64,000 nt of DNA from JAPPHA01 sp963662705 (GTDB lineage: Bacteria > Pseudomonadota > Alphaproteobacteria > Rhodobacterales > Rhodobacteraceae), in contig OY759767.1 in assembly GCA_963662705.2 (NCBI GenBank), positions 3,348,001-3,412,000 of the forward strand. The letters are read 5' to 3'. The translations under genes were made by a program, and so were the position numbers. Below, in pieces: positions 10,073-20,577 of this stretch. The notes beneath the pieces are model-generated. The model saw only the letters and a program-made list of their open reading frames with translations, made no database searches and had not been told where the DNA came from. Each line of letters starts with the position of its first letter. The first letter of the stretch is position 1.

Positions 10073-10930
10073 ATGAACAGATCAGAACCCGATTCTGAAC
10101 TCGAAGGATTGCCGGTCTTTCGGCCCGGCTGGGTTTGGCTCTGCGGTGCGGGCCCGGGAGACCCCGGCCTCGTGACCCTGCACGCGCTGAACGGCCTGAA
10201 GCAGGCGGATATCATCGTCCATGACGCTCTCGTCAATCCGAAGATCCTCGATTGGGCAAACCCGGAAGCCGAGCTGATTCACGCGGGAAAACGGGGGGGG
10301 AAGCCGTCTCCCAATCAAAGGGACATCTCGATTCGCCTGGTAGAACTGGCGAAGTCGGGTATTCGGGTCCTGCGTCTGAAGGGAGGTGATCCGTTCGTGT
10401 TTGGCCGCGGCGGCGAGGAAGCACATTCGCTGGTCAGAAACGGCATCCCGGTGCGAATCATTCCCGGAATTTCCGCAGGAATCGGGGGGCTGGCTTATGC
10501 CGGGATCCCCCTGACCCATCGTGACATCAATCAGTCGGTGACATTTGTTACCGGACACGACCAGAACGGGACCGCACCCCAGTCCCTCGACTGGAAAGCA
10601 ATCGCCGCGTCAAGTCCTGTCATCGTCCTCTACATGGCCATGCGCAACATCGAGCGTATCGCGAACAAGCTGATCGACGTCGGCCGTGCTCCCGGAGAGG
10701 CTGTTGCCGTTGTTTCCCGCGCAACAACCCCACAACAGAATGTCCTGGAATCAACGCTTGAACATGTCGCCCGGGATCTCGAGAAGGCTTCGCTAGAGCC
10801 CCCGGCTATTATTTGCATCGGCGGTGCGGTACGCTTTCGGAACTTCCTGAAACCAATCCCGTCTCTGGATCAGTCGACCTCTCCAGACAACGGGGTTACA
10901 GACGGCGAAAAGGGTTCCGAAGTGTCATGA
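10073..10930 (+). CDS. cobA: Uroporphyrinogen-III C-methyltransferase (SUMT)
   Basis: A 285-residue cytoplasmic enzyme that uses two S-adenosylmethionines to make precorrin-2 from uroporphyrinogen III, the branch point to cobalamin and siroheme. The family motifs are clear: VWLCGAGPGDPGLVTLHAL near the N-terminus, VHDALVNP, RLKGGDPFVFGRGGEE and IPVRIIPGISAG. Length matches single-domain CobA, without the CysG N-terminal oxidase. The start at 10073 removes an unrelated upstream extension. The stop overlaps the start of cobB (ATGA), so a cobalamin role is favoured over siroheme. Confidence 0.93.
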   Translation: MNRSEPDSELEGLPVFRPGWVWLCGAGPGDPGLVTLHALNGLKQADIIVHDALVNPKILDWANPEAELIHAGKRGGKPSPNQRDISIRLVELAKSGIRVLRLKGGDPFVFGRGGEEAHSLVRNGIPVRIIPGISAGIGGLAYAGIPLTHRDINQSVTFVTGHDQNGTAPQSLDWKAIAASSPVIVLYMAMRNIERIANKLIDVGRAPGEAVAVVSRATTPQQNVLESTLEHVARDLEKASLEPPAIICIGGAVRFRNFLKPIPSLDQSTSPDNGVTDGEKGSEVS

Positions 10931-12219
10931 CCACCGGAATCGTCATTGCGTCGCCAGCATCAGGTGCAGGCAAGACGACGATCATGCTTGGCCTCCTGCG
11001 CGCCATGAAGAATCGCGGGGCCCAGGTTCGGCCTGCCAAGAGCGGCCCTGACTACATCGACCCGGGTTACCATCATTCCGCAGCCGGGACCCTTTGCGTC
11101 AATCTCGACGCCTGGGCCATGCCTCCGGAAAGATTGCTCCGTCTCGCCGCCATCGAGGGCATGCTGTTGGTCGAGGGAGCGATGGGGCTTTTCGACGGAG
11201 CCCCGCCGAACGGGAAAGGATCGACCGCTGATCTGGCGGCTACGCTCGGGCTGCCCGTCATTCTCGTCATCGATGCATCGGGGCAATCCCAGTCCGTCGC
11301 AGCCGTCTACAGGGGGTTTTCGACACACCGCGATGACATCAACGTTGCGGGCGTCATTCTCAACCGTGTTTCCGGAACCCGGCACGAGCGTCTTGTCAAG
11401 AATGCTCTCGAAAGGGCCGGAGCGGTCGTATTCGGGGCCGTGCACAGGGATGAGCGCATTGGACTGGCTTCCCGCCACCTCGGTCTCAAGCAGGCAATGG
11501 AACATGCCGGCCTCGAAGACCTGATCGAGGAAATTGCAACGGTCATGGAAAGCCGGGTGGACATCCCTGCAGTCATCGCGGCCGCGGGTCCGATCACCGG
11601 GTTGGAATCCGGTTCGTGCGGTCAGTACGGAATCTCTCCGCCGGCACAGCGAATTGCAGTGGCGTCCGATGTGGCATTCGGATTCGCCTATCCTCATCTC
11701 CTCGCGGACTGGCGACGAACCGGCGCCGAAATCCTGCCGTTTTCGCCCCTTCGCGACGAGGCGCCCAACGCGTCAGCCGAACTCGTCATTCTTCCTGGCG
11801 GCTTTCCGGAGCTTCACGCCGGACGCCTGGCCACGGCGTCGAAATTCCGCCGAGGCGTCTGCGCCGCCAAGGCGGTTTATGGTGAATGCGGCGGCTACAT
11901 GGTGATGGGCGACGGGCTCGTCGACGCGGAAGGGCAGCGCCACGCCATGCTCGGTCTTCTCAGGCTCGAGACGAGCTTCGCGGAACGGAAGCTGCACCTG
12001 GGCTATCGACGGTTGACCGCACTCCGCGGCCCGTTCCAGGGCTCGTTTACCGGTCACGAGTTCCACTACACGACAACGCTCAAGGCACGTGGCGAACCGG
12101 TGTTTCAGGTACAGGACGCCGAAGGTGTTGAACTTCCTCCGGCCGGGCTGTCGAACGGCGTGGCATCCGGGAGCTTCGTTCATCTCATTGACCGCTCAAG
12201 TCCGGAGACACCGCAATGA
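10927..12219 (+). CDS. cobB: Cobyrinic acid a,c-diamide synthase (CobB/CbiA)
   Basis: A 430-residue glutamine amidotransferase that amidates the a and c carboxylates of (hydrogeno)byrinic or cobyrinic acid using ATP and glutamine. The N-terminal P-loop domain reads ASPASGAGKTTIMLG, followed by KSGPDYIDPGYH, diagnostic of CobB/CbiA. The C-terminal class I amidotransferase domain has ILPGGFPELHAG and the nucleophile cysteine in YGECGGYMVMG; FTGHEFHYT contributes the histidine region. The ATG at 10927 overlaps the cobA stop, indicating translational coupling. Only these two corrin genes are present here, so the rest of the pathway must be elsewhere. Confidence 0.93.
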   Translation: MTTGIVIASPASGAGKTTIMLGLLRAMKNRGAQVRPAKSGPDYIDPGYHHSAAGTLCVNLDAWAMPPERLLRLAAIEGMLLVEGAMGLFDGAPPNGKGSTADLAATLGLPVILVIDASGQSQSVAAVYRGFSTHRDDINVAGVILNRVSGTRHERLVKNALERAGAVVFGAVHRDERIGLASRHLGLKQAMEHAGLEDLIEEIATVMESRVDIPAVIAAAGPITGLESGSCGQYGISPPAQRIAVASDVAFGFAYPHLLADWRRTGAEILPFSPLRDEAPNASAELVILPGGFPELHAGRLATASKFRRGVCAAKAVYGECGGYMVMGDGLVDAEGQRHAMLGLLRLETSFAERKLHLGYRRLTALRGPFQGSFTGHEFHYTTTLKARGEPVFQVQDAEGVELPPAGLSNGVASGSFVHLIDRSSPETPQ

Positions 12220-12971
12220 CCTTTTTCCGGATGAAGGTGACCTCGGCGGGAACGGATTCGTTTGGCAAGCATAGGGTGTATCGATACGCCCAAATCTGAC
12301 CTGGGCAATCGAGATGCAGAGAGAGATGAAAATTCAGCCTATGCCTTGCCGAATGAAGGGAAGCGCGTGTTGCACTTTCGCTGGAAATGGCCGATTCTGA
12401 TATCTTTTCTGACGGGGATACCCTTGCAGGTCTGAACGCCAAGCATTGAAAATTTTGGCTGCAACGGACGGATTCTCTGCTCGACCGTTCTCAGTTTGGC
12501 GAGAGCGTACAGACCCTGTTACGGTGCACCTGATGAAAGGATACCACATCCACACCATCAAACGCCCGCCGAACTTTATTTTCCGCCGCGACATCTCGAT
12601 CGGGTCAAATCCGCTTTTCTTCAAGAAAGGCAGGCCCAAGAGAAACAAACGGTTCAGGGAATAACTTGTACACGCCGGGTGGAAGTCTTACTCAGTCACT
12701 CGGCCCATCTGGCTTGAGCATCATCTTGTCGACTGCGCCGCCCAGTGGTGTTGAACTGACACGTGATTCGCGAGGAAGGGGGTAATGCGTGGAGGGGGAG
12801 CGCCGTCGATATCAAGGCGCGTGGCTACAGCCTCGACACTCAGACTCCTTTTGCTGGAGACGTGGACCAAAACGACTCGGAAGCTCTTTTGGCGAAACCG
12901 CATAATGCCAAGGCGCTGCTGCGGTGCGTCAAAAATCAGTGCCGTTTGGAGCCGAAATGGGAGGCTTGGCC
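12220..12971. other. Intergenic region between cobB and mntA; nothing recognised
   Basis: About 750 bases. Several open frames under 110 codons occur on both strands, but none has a family signature, a ribosome-binding site or codon use like its neighbours. The patchy base composition suggests decayed sequence flanking a small toxin-antitoxin insertion. Confidence 0.4.
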
Positions 12972-13283
12972 ATGCACGCTGCGATCGCTGACAAGCGAGA
13001 AGAACTGGTAGAACTCTGCAAGCGCTACCACGTGGCCCGGCTCGAAGTATTCGGCTCGGCGGCACGGGGTGGGGATTTTGATCCTGACCACAGCGACGCC
13101 GACTTTCTGGTTGAGTTCGATCTCGAAAGCGCCCCAGCAACTCTCAACTGGTATTTCGATTTCCGGGACGCTTTGCGACATGCAGTCGGCCGGCCCGTCG
13201 ACCTGGTTGAAACCCAGGCGATCCGTAACCCGTATCTGCGTGCAGCCATAAACCAGTCGTGCGAACTCGTCTATGCATCGTGA
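12972..13283 (+). CDS. mntA: MntA-like minimal nucleotidyltransferase antitoxin
   Basis: A 103-residue protein with the MNT nucleotidyltransferase signature: LEVFGSAARGGDF followed by DADFLVEF (the GS...DxD metal-binding motif) and a further acidic residue in GRPVDLVE. In the MntA-HepT type VII system the antitoxin adds AMP to a tyrosine of HepT and silences its RNase. The downstream HEPN gene overlaps it by 11 bases, the usual arrangement. Start chosen at the ATG at 12972 (MHAAIADKREEL). Flanking gene-poor sequence fits a mobile pair. Confidence 0.85.
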   Translation: MHAAIADKREELVELCKRYHVARLEVFGSAARGGDFDPDHSDADFLVEFDLESAPATLNWYFDFRDALRHAVGRPVDLVETQAIRNPYLRAAINQSCELVYAS

Positions 13284-13629
13284 CCCTCGCGTCCTGCTGG
13301 CCGATGTAGAACAGGCCAGCACAGATATCGCGCTCTTCACCGAAGGCCTGACTCGTGAAGCCTACCTTCGGGACATGTTGATCCAGGCGGCGGTCGAACG
13401 CAAGTTTGAGATCATCGGCGAGGCACTGAAACGCCTGCATAGGGACCATTCAGAGATCGCCCGGAGAATTCCCCGACTGAGGCAGGTCGTGGACTTCCGC
13501 AATCTCTTGATCCATGGCTACGATCAAGTGATCCCGGAACGCGTATGGTCCTACACACGACACGATCTGCCCGAACTCCGCCTTGTCGTACAAGCGTTGC
13601 TCTCCGAACTGAGTCCGTCGGATGTGTGA
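13273..13629 (+). CDS. hepT: HepT-like HEPN domain RNase toxin
   Basis: A 118-residue HEPN/DUF86 protein. The active-site motif RNLLIHGY matches Rx4HxY: arginine and histidine for RNA cleavage, and the tyrosine that MntA adenylylates. The helical layout (ERKFEIIGEALKRL, then RLRQVVDFRN) is typical. It overlaps the end of the mntA-like gene, so it is translated together with its antitoxin. All key residues are present, so the pair looks functional. Confidence 0.85.
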   Translation: MHRDPRVLLADVEQASTDIALFTEGLTREAYLRDMLIQAAVERKFEIIGEALKRLHRDHSEIARRIPRLRQVVDFRNLLIHGYDQVIPERVWSYTRHDLPELRLVVQALLSELSPSDV

Positions 13630-14438
13630 ACGGAAACGCCTGTTCGCCTATTTCGACCGAGTGGCCAACGGCACCGAATGCCGTCGTCCGATAGAGCCGT
13701 CAAGCAAGACCCAACCGAAAACAGGTCTGGAAACCGCAGATACAGAATTCAATCGTATGGGCACGCCGTGACCTTGCACAGCCCCACCCTGCATGAATCA
13801 CCTCGCCAGGCGGCCTCCAAATTGCTGAGTTGCCACAGCGGAGAGTACACCGTTCAAGAATGCCGCGACTGCTCCTGGAACGGAACGATGAAATCGTCAT
13901 GCTGCTCATCGCCTTCCCTCTCCGTCAGATCACCGCACCGCATTGACTCGATGATCCGGTTGTGAACACCCCCATTTCGTAATGCCCAAGGAGTCGCGGT
14001 GGGTTTCCTTGCGTAAATGGTTACGGTCCGCCCGAACCGCGCCCTCCCTTGCCGTCTTCACCGTCGCGCCGTTCGGAAGACAACCTGGCGAAAAAACTTC
14101 CTTTCGGGCGCCGTACAGGGAAACACCGATGTCGGTTCATTCGCATGCGAAGGCACGATGTGTCACCGAGTTCACTCCTTCCCCTCGCTCAGCATCAAGG
14201 GGATGGGCGCTTGCGCTGAGTCAACAAACACTCTCATCACGGCGCTCTCCTGCCGTCGCGCTGATGGTCGAAAATTTGGCAACGCAAGGAGAAAGCGTCC
14301 CGAGCCAAACCGGAAGCAGTTCCGTACTTGGACCAGAGTGATGGATCCGCCTGAACGAGGATTTCCGAGCTTGGTGAATCGTCGGAAACCCTGTCAACGC
14401 GCTTGCTTTCCCGATGCCAGAAACTACATCTGCGCCGC
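13630..14438. other. Intergenic region before the MFS gene; nothing recognised
   Basis: About 810 bases with short, overlapping frames on both strands and no domain signature. No tRNA, repeat or transposase signature was seen. It presumably holds the MFS promoter near the right end. Confidence 0.4.
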
Positions 14439-15674
14439 ATGACCGAAACCGACAGAATCGACCAGGGGGCGCAGCGAAGGCAAACCATTCGCAACGTCGT
14501 TGTCCTCGTGCTGGCACAAGCGGTGCTCGGCTCCCAGATGCCCATGATGTTCACGATGGGCGGACTCGCTGGCCAGCATCTCGCCGCAAATGCGTGTTTT
14601 GCCACGCTCCCTATCTCGCTCATCGTCCTCGGTTCGATGCTGACATCGGTACCGCTTTCCGAGTTCATGCAACGATACGGACGCACGGCCGGATTCCTGA
14701 TCGGAACGACCGGAGGGGCCACGGGGGGCCTGCTTGCGTTCGCGGGTCTTTACTTCGATTCATTCCTGTTGTTCCTCCTGGGCTCGCTCGCCAGCGGTGT
14801 CTTCATGTCATCACTCGGATTCTATCGCTTTGCGGCCGCGGACACTGCCGACAGGGATTTTCGTCCAAAGGCCATTTCATACGTCATGGCCGGAGGACTG
14901 GCGCAGGCCGTCATTGGGCCGCAACTGTTCAAAGTCAGCACGGACATCTCTTCGATTCCGTTTCTCGGGGCATATGCGGCAATCGTCGGACTCAATGTTC
15001 TCGGATCGTTCGTATTCCTGTTCCTGGACCTGCCAAAGCCGCAACCTGTGGACCGAAACCGCCCGTACGCCGGCCGGTCCCGGCTCGAGCTCCTTCGGTC
15101 GCCCCGCATTGCCGTCGCCATCATATGCGCGATGGTGTCCTATGCTCTGATGAACCTGGTCATGACGTCGACACCACTTGCCGTCGTCGGAACAGGTTTC
15201 AGCCACCATTCGGCTGCCGATGTCGTCATGGTCCACGTGCTCGCCATGTTCCTGCCGTCGTTTGTCACGGGTCACCTGATTTCCCGGTTTGGCGCGATTC
15301 GGATTGTTGCCTTCGGCCTGCTTCTTCTGTTCGTGTGCGGTGTCGTCGCTCTCTCGGGATTTCAGCTGATCCATTTTCACACTGCGTTGATCCTGCTCGG
15401 TGTCGGTTGGAATTTCGGCTTCATTGGCGGAACTGCAATGCTCACGATGGCGCACGAACCGGAGGAGCGCGGACGAGCCCAGGGGATGAACGATTTTTTC
15501 GTGTTCGGTTTCGTGACGCTTGCATCGCTCGCATCTGGAGGGCTGATGAATTGTTCCGGAGGAACGCCGCAAACCGGCTGGACGACAGTGATCCTTGCGA
15601 TGATCCCATTCCTCCTTTTCGCGGCCAGTTCACTTGTCTGGCTTCATTTTCGGTTGAGGCGAAGTCACGCTTAG
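14439..15674 (+). CDS. Major facilitator superfamily transporter
   Basis: A 411-residue integral membrane protein with about 12 hydrophobic segments and short arginine-bearing loops (for example MQRYGRTAGFLIG between early helices, the MFS loop 2-3 motif, and ISRFGAIRIVAFG at the matching place in the second half). The start at 14439 (MTETDRID) is chosen because the stretch upstream in frame lacks a better signal. Substrate is not predictable: export of a drug or metabolite is the usual role of this size class. It stands alone, followed by a gap before the solute-binding protein gene. Confidence 0.8.
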   Translation: MTETDRIDQGAQRRQTIRNVVVLVLAQAVLGSQMPMMFTMGGLAGQHLAANACFATLPISLIVLGSMLTSVPLSEFMQRYGRTAGFLIGTTGGATGGLLAFAGLYFDSFLLFLLGSLASGVFMSSLGFYRFAAADTADRDFRPKAISYVMAGGLAQAVIGPQLFKVSTDISSIPFLGAYAAIVGLNVLGSFVFLFLDLPKPQPVDRNRPYAGRSRLELLRSPRIAVAIICAMVSYALMNLVMTSTPLAVVGTGFSHHSAADVVMVHVLAMFLPSFVTGHLISRFGAIRIVAFGLLLLFVCGVVALSGFQLIHFHTALILLGVGWNFGFIGGTAMLTMAHEPEERGRAQGMNDFFVFGFVTLASLASGGLMNCSGGTPQTGWTTVILAMIPFLLFAASSLVWLHFRLRRSHA

Positions 15675-16245
15675 GGCAGCAGATGCCGAACGCTGGCTGG
15701 CCAACCGGGCGGGTCTATCATGAATGCTGAACGGGCGGAGGTACCAGTATCGGTCCATCCAGCCGCGTCGTTGGAGTCGCACATTCATCGTGAGCACGTC
15801 ATTCCTGGAGTACATTCGCGCCGAGTTCGGACATGCAGGCTCAGACGGAATGAAGGGCCGGCGATCCTGTCAGCCAGTTCGTGGCCCACGATGCCGTTAT
15901 TGATTTTGTGGCAGTATGTATTGAATCAATCGATTTGAGAAATACTGAAGATACAACTAGTCTTTTCGGGCGTTGAGATTGGTCCTCGTGAGAAACTTTG
16001 GTGCCATTTCCCGGTGTGAAACGGGGCCCTGTCGGACGCAGGTTTACGGATCAGGGAACTGCATCGCGAACCGGATGTTTTCGCAAACAGTCCCACGCCG
16101 CGAAAACCGGATTGAGGCAGCCGCAAAAGGGGCGATCAGGCAGAGAACGACTCCACTGGGGGACAGTCCATGTCCCGGGCCATGCGTCCGGGTTGCTGCC
16201 CGGTCGCCCGTGGCTTCCAGAATTCTTGAATCAAGGAGAAAGATC
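15675..16245. other. Leader region of SBP1
   Basis: About 570 bases between the MFS gene and SBP1. An AT-rich patch at about 15895-15965 is a plausible promoter region. A strong ribosome-binding site AAGGAGAAAG lies just before the ATG at 16246. Upstream in-frame codons exist, but the signal peptide sets the start at 16246. Confidence 0.5.
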
Positions 16246-18276
16246 ATGACGAGATTACCGCTCTCAGTTGTTGCGGTAATGACAGCTGCCAGCATGGCCG
16301 TTGCCGACTGCCCGCCAGTCACGGCTGACGATCCAATGGGCGTTCCGCAAGGAAAATACGCGCATCAGTACGAGCTTTCGGAGTTCGAAACCCTGGCCAA
16401 TTGCAAGCTGAGTTTCAGCGAAAACCCGGATATTGCGGCGCTCAACAGCCGCATTCGCGGCAACCCGGAACTGCCGCCGCTGTCCGAGCGGCTGCCGGAA
16501 GAACCGCTGGTCATGGCGCCCTATCATTCGATCGGGAAATACGGCGGCACGTTCAACGGCATGTCAAATGCCACAGAAGCCGGCACCGCTGACTTCTTGA
16601 ACATCAGACACGTGAACCTGGTTCGCCGGGGGGATGACAATGTGTCGATCGTGCCCGACATCGCCAAGGACTATGAATGGAATGATGATTTCACGCAGCT
16701 GACGTTCTACCTGCGCAAGGGCCACAGGTGGTCGGACGGCGCGCCTTTCACGGCCGATGATGTGAAGTTCTGGTACGACAACCTTGCGCTCGATTCAAAG
16801 GTCCTTCCGAATCCGACGGACTACACGCTGGTTGCGGGTGAGCGCATGACCGTGGATGTGATCGACCCGCAGACGGTCAGGTTCAATCTGCCGGCCCCGA
16901 AGCCGGGTCTCTTGGTGCACTTCGCGACGTCGTGGGCGCAGGGCTTCCAGCCGAAGCACTTCCTCGGCCGCTATCATCCGGACATCAATCCTGACGCGGA
17001 CAAGCTCGCCCAGGAAGCCGGTTTCGAGAACGGTCTCGCGGTGATCAAGGCCTATTGGGGGAACACGGACTGGACCGACTCGCCGTCGGCGCTGCTCAGC
17101 GCCCCCGACCGGGTCGCGAACCTCCCGGCCGATGTCGTTCCGACGCTCGAGTCCCACATCTACGTCTCGGACACAGTCGAAGGGCGTCATCTGGTGGCGA
17201 ACCCATACTTCCACATCGTGGACACGGCGGGCAATCAGCTGCCTTACATCAACGAACAGGACGAGACCTATATCCCGAACACCGAGGTCCGCATTCTCAG
17301 GCTGATCAACGGTGAGGGCGATTACAAGTCGCAGGGATTGACCTTGCCAAATGCGCCGCTGCTCCTTGAGAACCAGGAAGCCGGCGGCTACCAGATCGAC
17401 TTGCTGCCGGTGCCGCATATGGTGACAGTTGGCTTCAACGTGACGTCGGACGATCTGGAAAAGCGCAAGGTTTTCGGAGACCTGCGTTTTCGACAGGCCA
17501 TGTCAATTGCGATCGATCGGAATGCGATCAACGAATCGGCGTATTTCGGGCTGGGCGAACCGAGCCAGTATACCGGGATTAATCCGTTGCCGGATTTTAT
17601 CGACCAAAAGTGGACGTCCCATTTTACCGAGTATGATCCGGACCGGGCCGCGGCGCTGCTTGATGAGGCCGGCATGGTCGACGCGGACGGCGACGGATTC
17701 CGCGAACTTCCGAATGGCGACGCATTTGTCCTCAACATACAGTTCAGCACGCAGGAAATGCCGGCGCAGGTTATAGAGCTCCTCAGCCTGAACTGGTCGG
17801 AGGTGGGCGTACGGACGACCATCAAGGAAGTCGCCACGGACGAGTACCGATCGGCACAATCGGCCGGCAAGCTTGATGTCGGGATGTGGTCAAAGGGCCG
17901 GCTGCTCCTGGGTCACCTCGGCACCAATGATTACTGGGTGCCGCCGTTCGGAGACTACTTCAATCTTCGGGTCGGAATGAAATGGGCTGAATGGATTCAA
18001 ACAGACGGCGCCAATGGTGTCGAACCTCCTGACTATGTTCATGAAATGATCAAGGACATCGGCACGTTCCAGTCAGTTGCGGTTGGATCCGAAGAATTCG
18101 AAGCGGCGGGCAATCGCCTGGTGGAAAACATGGTTTCCAACCTGCTCCAAATTGGCACTGTCGCGACGCCGAGCCCGATCTACCACCGCAACGCATTGAA
18201 GAATTTCATTGCCGTAGCGGGTGGCGGACCCTTTTCGTGGCGGTCACACCAGTGGTATCTGGACGAGGGCAATTGA
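16246..18276 (+). CDS. ABC transporter substrate-binding protein family 5 (SBP1, orphan)
   Basis: A 676-residue periplasmic binding protein of the peptide/nickel family (SBP_bac_5). The N-terminal signal peptide MTRLPLSVVAVMTAASMAVA ends just before DCPP. The family body is clear: YEWNDDFTQLTFYLRKG, WSDGAPFTADDVKFWYDNL, FGDLRFRQAMSIAIDRN. It is closely related to the binding proteins at 34138 and 48148, with the same opening DPMGVP and the block NPELPPLSERLPEEPL. No permease genes follow; a strong hairpin does. It probably delivers to the membrane complex encoded by the amplified operons downstream. Substrate unknown. Confidence 0.9.
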   Translation: MTRLPLSVVAVMTAASMAVADCPPVTADDPMGVPQGKYAHQYELSEFETLANCKLSFSENPDIAALNSRIRGNPELPPLSERLPEEPLVMAPYHSIGKYGGTFNGMSNATEAGTADFLNIRHVNLVRRGDDNVSIVPDIAKDYEWNDDFTQLTFYLRKGHRWSDGAPFTADDVKFWYDNLALDSKVLPNPTDYTLVAGERMTVDVIDPQTVRFNLPAPKPGLLVHFATSWAQGFQPKHFLGRYHPDINPDADKLAQEAGFENGLAVIKAYWGNTDWTDSPSALLSAPDRVANLPADVVPTLESHIYVSDTVEGRHLVANPYFHIVDTAGNQLPYINEQDETYIPNTEVRILRLINGEGDYKSQGLTLPNAPLLLENQEAGGYQIDLLPVPHMVTVGFNVTSDDLEKRKVFGDLRFRQAMSIAIDRNAINESAYFGLGEPSQYTGINPLPDFIDQKWTSHFTEYDPDRAAALLDEAGMVDADGDGFRELPNGDAFVLNIQFSTQEMPAQVIELLSLNWSEVGVRTTIKEVATDEYRSAQSAGKLDVGMWSKGRLLLGHLGTNDYWVPPFGDYFNLRVGMKWAEWIQTDGANGVEPPDYVHEMIKDIGTFQSVAVGSEEFEAAGNRLVENMVSNLLQIGTVATPSPIYHRNALKNFIAVAGGGPFSWRSHQWYLDEGN

Positions 18277-18294
18277 CCCGATAGCCAATTGGCA

Positions 18295-18319
18295 GGGGCG
18301 CCCGGGATTCGGGCGCCCC
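18295..18319 (+). terminator. Hairpin after SBP1
   Basis: A perfect 10-bp GC stem with a 5-base loop lies about 20 bases after the SBP1 stop. No long T-run follows, so it may act as an mRNA-stabilising 3' end or a terminator of reduced strength. Confidence 0.6.
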
Positions 18320-18776
18320 CGCAACAACCGGACAATCTGGTTTCAGCGGTTCTGATGCGACTGTTGCCGTGGATTTGCAGCCAGAAGCTGTGCGCCCGGG
18401 GAAAGGCGTCCTCAAACTTGCCCTGACTGCTGCCGGCAAGGCTTTCAAACCGGCGCCGGCAACAGAGATTTCCCAATCTCGCAAAGGCTCGTAACACATG
18501 CCGCCGGCGCCTTTGAAAATCCGCGCCGCGGCCGGGCTCAGGGCTGTTTTTCAGCAGTCTCCCGCGAACGAAAACGTGACGCTGCCCACAGCGAATTTCG
18601 CCAGATTTCAATCAGTGGGCTGGCAGACCTGGCAGAACCGGTCCGGCTGTGCCGGGGCAAGTGCGAAAATCGTGCCAAAGCCGCAACGATAACGGCGGTT
18701 CGACTATGCGCTGCGCGGACTCAATTTCAAATTGTCCCGCCGGCTGAGATAAAGCGATAACGCTGGACGGAACTGC
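18320..18776. other. Gap between SBP1 hairpin and hflX remnant; nothing recognised
   Basis: About 460 bases with no frame showing a family signature. It ends where recognisable HflX N-terminal sequence begins. Confidence 0.4.
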
Positions 18777-20145
18777 AAATTGCCGATCAAAGCCGGATTC
18801 CTGCATCCGTCCGTCCCTGATCAAGAATCTCCGCGTACGGCCGAATCCTACCTGGATGAGGCGGTTTCTCTGGCGATGGCGCTGGGCTTCACGGCCGCAT
18901 TCAAGCAGGTTGTCCGGCTTTTATCTGTCAACAGCGCAACCCTGTTTGGTTCGGGAAGATGTGAAAGTCTGAAGCAGGAAATTGATGCAGCCAATGCATC
19001 GGCCGCGGTTGCCGATGGCTCGATTTCACCGGTCCAGCCGCGGAACCTGGAAAAACTCTGGGATGTCCGGGTTCTGGATCGAACAGGTCTGATTCTGGAG
19101 ATATTCGCATGCCGCGCGCAGATACGCGGGAGCTGTGGAAACCGGGGCAGCTGCGGGGCGGCGATCATCAGGCATCGATACAGGTACAGGATAACTCGAT
19201 TCAATTCTTTCATGAATGTTGTCATACAAGGGTGTGCTGCAGGTCGAACTGGCACATATGGAATACCTGAAATCCAGACTGGTCCGCCGCTGGACCCACC
19301 TCGAACGTCAGCGGGGCGCCCCGGGTTCGTGGGCGGATCCGGGGAAACCCAGATCGAGTCCGACCGGCGCGCGATTGACGATAGGATAAATCGTGTGAGG
19401 CGCAGGCTGCTGGCGGTCAGACGCACGCGCGGGCTGAGCCGGTCGGCCAGAAAAGCCGTCCCATACCCAACCGTTGCGCTTGTCGGCTACACGAACGCCG
19501 GAAAATCAACACCGCTCAACCGCCTGACCGGCGCAGAAGTATGGGCAGACGACGCATTGTTCGCGACGCTTGACCCGACCATGAGATTGGTCACGCTCCC
19601 CTCAGGCCGGCAAGCGGTGTTCTCCGACACGGTCGGCTTCATATCCGATCTTCCGACGCAGCTGGTCGCTGCGTTTCGTGCAACACTGGAAGAAGTCACC
19701 AACGCTGACATCGTCGTGCATGTCCGGGACCTGACGCACCCTGAATTCGAATCACAGGTACTCGGCGTCAATGAAGTTCTCAGAGAACTGAGCGTTGATC
19801 CCGCCCACTCCCAAAGAGTTGTGCAAGCCTGGAACAAGATCGATTTGCTGGCGACCGGCGACAGACAAGACATGCTTACCGCGAACGGATGCAGCCAGTT
19901 TCACTTTCCAGTTTCGGCGATTTCCGGCGACGGGCTCGACCATTTGCTGGAGTAGATTGACGAACTTCTTCGCGCTGGCGACCGGACGGAAGTCGTGCGG
20001 CTATCGTGCGCCGATGGCAAACAGCGGGCCTGGCTTTTCGGAGAGAGAGTTGTGCAAAACGAGACTCTGCGCGACGATTGCCTGGAACTCAAGGTGTGCT
20101 GGTCAGACGCCCAGGCGGTGCGATTTCGGAATCGGTTCGGTTGCG
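18777..20145 (+). pseudogene. hflX: Broken GTPase HflX gene
   Basis: HflX is a ribosome-associated GTPase. The expected blocks occur in order but not in one frame: SPVQPRNLEKLWDVRVLDRTG and LILEIFACRA; then about 100 unrelated bases (about 19128-19225); then QVELAHMEYLKSRLVRRWTH in another frame; then a further shift into GFVGGSGETQIE. The G1 motif reads GYTNAGKSTPLNRL, with proline where leucine or phenylalanine is usual. A TAG at 19953-19955 interrupts the C-terminal part, after which IDELLRAGDRTEV and RAWLFGERVVQNE continue in frame. One insertion, frameshifts and a stop make this non-functional, although every domain is still recognisable, so decay is recent. Confidence 0.85.
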
Positions 20146-20577
20146 GTCCGGGCGCGGCTCTGTCGCGGGCAAATGAGCTGTCGCCGGCTTTCGCTGCCAG
20201 GCGGCGCCTGTCAAGGCACGATAGTCGCAGCGGGTTGTCCTGTTCTGTCACCGCCGAAGCGCAACGGTTCAGCCTGATCAGAAAGCCGTCGGACCTTCCG
20301 GCCTGCTTCAACCCTCGTGCGAATTGGCGTGGTCTTTGGCGGCTGTCTGTCCCGGTCCAGGTTCCGCGCTGTCCGACATTGTGGTTCACTTGCGTTCGGC
20401 CGGATTCAATGCGGGCGTGCGCCTAGTCGACAACCTCTCCCGATTCGTCAATTTCACCGGACTCAGCTTGCGGATCTTAAGTGAAGTACCTCGCATCGTC
20501 ACAATGGGCCGCTAGGTCGTCCTACAGCGCCGGCACGCGCCCTTTCTTTCCAATGGGAGAGTCGAACGGGTGCAGAG
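20146..20577. other. Gap downstream of hflX remnant; nothing recognised
   Basis: About 430 bases between the end of HflX-like sequence and the convergent PhyH gene. Frames are short and unlike known families. Confidence 0.4.

Noticed and set aside
15973..16245. N-terminal extension of SBP1 by 91 codons
   Set aside because: A clear signal peptide and a strong ribosome-binding site place the start at 16246.
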